Shown: one piece after another, positions 63,076 through 64,000 of the stretch | Layout: every line of letters begins with the position of its first letter | Numbering within the stretch: position 1 is the stretch's first letter | NCBI GenBank assembly: GCA_032622095.1 | Contig: CP136069.1 | Location: 3,189,566-3,253,565, forward strand | Direction of reading: 5' to 3' | Length of the DNA stretch: 64,000 nucleotides | Source of the DNA: Siphonodentalium dalli | Taxonomy: Eukaryota > Mollusca > Scaphopoda > Gadilida > Siphonodentaliidae | Program-made: the position numbers and the translations under genes | Notes under the pieces: generated by a model | What the model saw: only the letters and a program-made list of their open reading frames with translations | What the model was told of the DNA's origin: nothing | The model's database searches: none

Positions 63076-64000
63076 CTAAAATGATAAACAAATTAACTCT
63101 CCACATAGCCTAACATGTTAGACAAATTAACTCTCCACATAGCCTAAAATGATAAACTGATTAAACCCCCGCATAGCCTAAAATGATAAACAAATTAACC
63201 CTCCGCATAGCCTAAAATGATAAACTGATTAAACCCCCGCATAGCCTAAAATGATAAACAAATTAACCCTCCGCATAGCCTAAAATGATAAACTGATTAA
63301 ACCCCCGCATAGCGTAAAATGATAAACTGATTAAACCCCTGCATAGCCTAAAATGATAAACCCCCGCATAGCCTAAAATGATAAACTGATTAAACCCCTG
63401 CATAGCCTAAATTGATAAACTGATTAAACCCCCGCATAGCCTAAAATGATAAACTGATTAAACCCCCGCATAGCGTAAAATGATAAACTGATTAAACCCC
63501 CGCATAGCCTAAAATGATAAACTGATTAAACCCCCGCATAGCCTAAAATGATAAACTGATTAAACCCCTGCATAGCCTAAAATGATAAACTGATTAAACC
63601 CCCGCATAGCCTAAAATGATAAACTGATTAAACCCCTGCATAGCCTAAAATGATAAACTGATTAAACCCCTGCATAGCCTAAAATGATAAACTGATTAAA
63701 CCCCCGCATAGCCTAAAATGATAAACTAATTAAACCCCCGCATAGCCTAAAATGATAAACTGATTAAACCCCCGCATAGCCTAAAATGATAAACTGATTA
63801 AACCCCCGCATAGCCTAAAATGATAAACTGATTAAACCCCCGCATAGCCTAAAATGATAAACTGATTAAACCCCCGCATAGCCTAAAATGATAAACTAAT
63901 TAAACCCCCGCATAGCCTAAAATGATAAACTGATTAAACCCCTGCATAGCCTAAAATGATAAACAAACAAACCCTCCGCATAGCCTAAAATGATAAACAA
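63072..64000 (-). repeat. 34-bp minisatellite of exon 1 acceptor (about 27 units, continues off window)
   Basis: On the minus strand each unit contains TTTATCATTTTAG/GCTATGC, the exact acceptor and first 7 nt of window exon 1, joined to a G-rich stretch. Variants include CTGATTAAACCCC versus CAAATTAACCCTC on the plus strand and one shortened unit near 63360. The array is truncated by the window edge. Confidence 0.93.

Noticed and set aside
61225-62855. 28-bp array as a further acceptor-type junction array
   Set aside because: TTATTTTTAG recurs in each unit, but neither exon 1 nor exon 2 edges match the unit and the array is hundreds of bases from both.

Overview
The window is eukaryotic (animal) genomic DNA. 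Nearly all of it is one intron-rich gene on the minus strand, a homologue of ASPM / abnormal spindle, the spindle-pole microtubule-organising protein. I could assemble 15 consecutive internal exons (63075 down to 4761). All AG/GT splice sites and all codon phases agree. Together they carry 6,660 nt of coding sequence, about 2,219 codons. The first exons (N-terminal ASH region) lie beyond the right edge and the last exons (rest of the C-terminal helical-repeat domain) beyond the left edge. The AT-rich sequence, the dense non-autonomous DNA transposons and the many minisatellites suggest an aquatic invertebrate, perhaps a mollusc; that taxon guess is weak.

Layout, following transcription from right to left. 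63.1-49.6 kb: exons 1-5, covering the segment before CH1, the first calponin-homology domain and the linker. 44.9-30.5 kb: exons 6-9, covering the second CH domain and the first IQ motif. 27.3-17.4 kb: exons 10-12, including two giant IQ exons (2,517 and 2,268 nt) with about 64 IQ-like motifs, one stretch of which is a homogenised 69-bp coding array. 14.8-4.8 kb: exons 13-15, the last IQ motifs and the start of the C-terminal helical repeats.

The most striking signal is that minisatellites sit on splice junctions. At seven exon edges, tandem units span the exon-intron boundary, so each unit carries another donor or acceptor: exon 15 donor (24 x 105 bp), exon 13 donor (about 14 x 31 bp), exon 5 donor (about 10 x 72/88 bp), exon 5 acceptor (about 14 x 50 bp), exon 1 acceptor (about 27 x 34 bp), exon 3 donor (2 x 36 bp) and exon 7 acceptor (2 x 83 bp). 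At exon 15 every unit is a multiple of three and open, so all 24 donors keep the same phase. Splice choice could therefore lengthen the protein in 35-residue steps.

The introns are filled with transposon debris. Recognisable types are TTAA-flanked hairpin MITEs (several families), TA-flanked mariner-like MITEs, an AATGAGGTCCCCAGAGG foldback family, three hAT-like elements with perfect 8-bp target duplications, and two related terminal-inverted-repeat elements that carry homologous ORFs of unknown function. There is also one THAP-domain exon on the plus strand and a fragment resembling the end of a LINE ORF. Pure intronic minisatellites add several kilobases (64-bp x about 52; 28-bp x about 57; others). 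I saw no rRNA, tRNA or CRISPR array.
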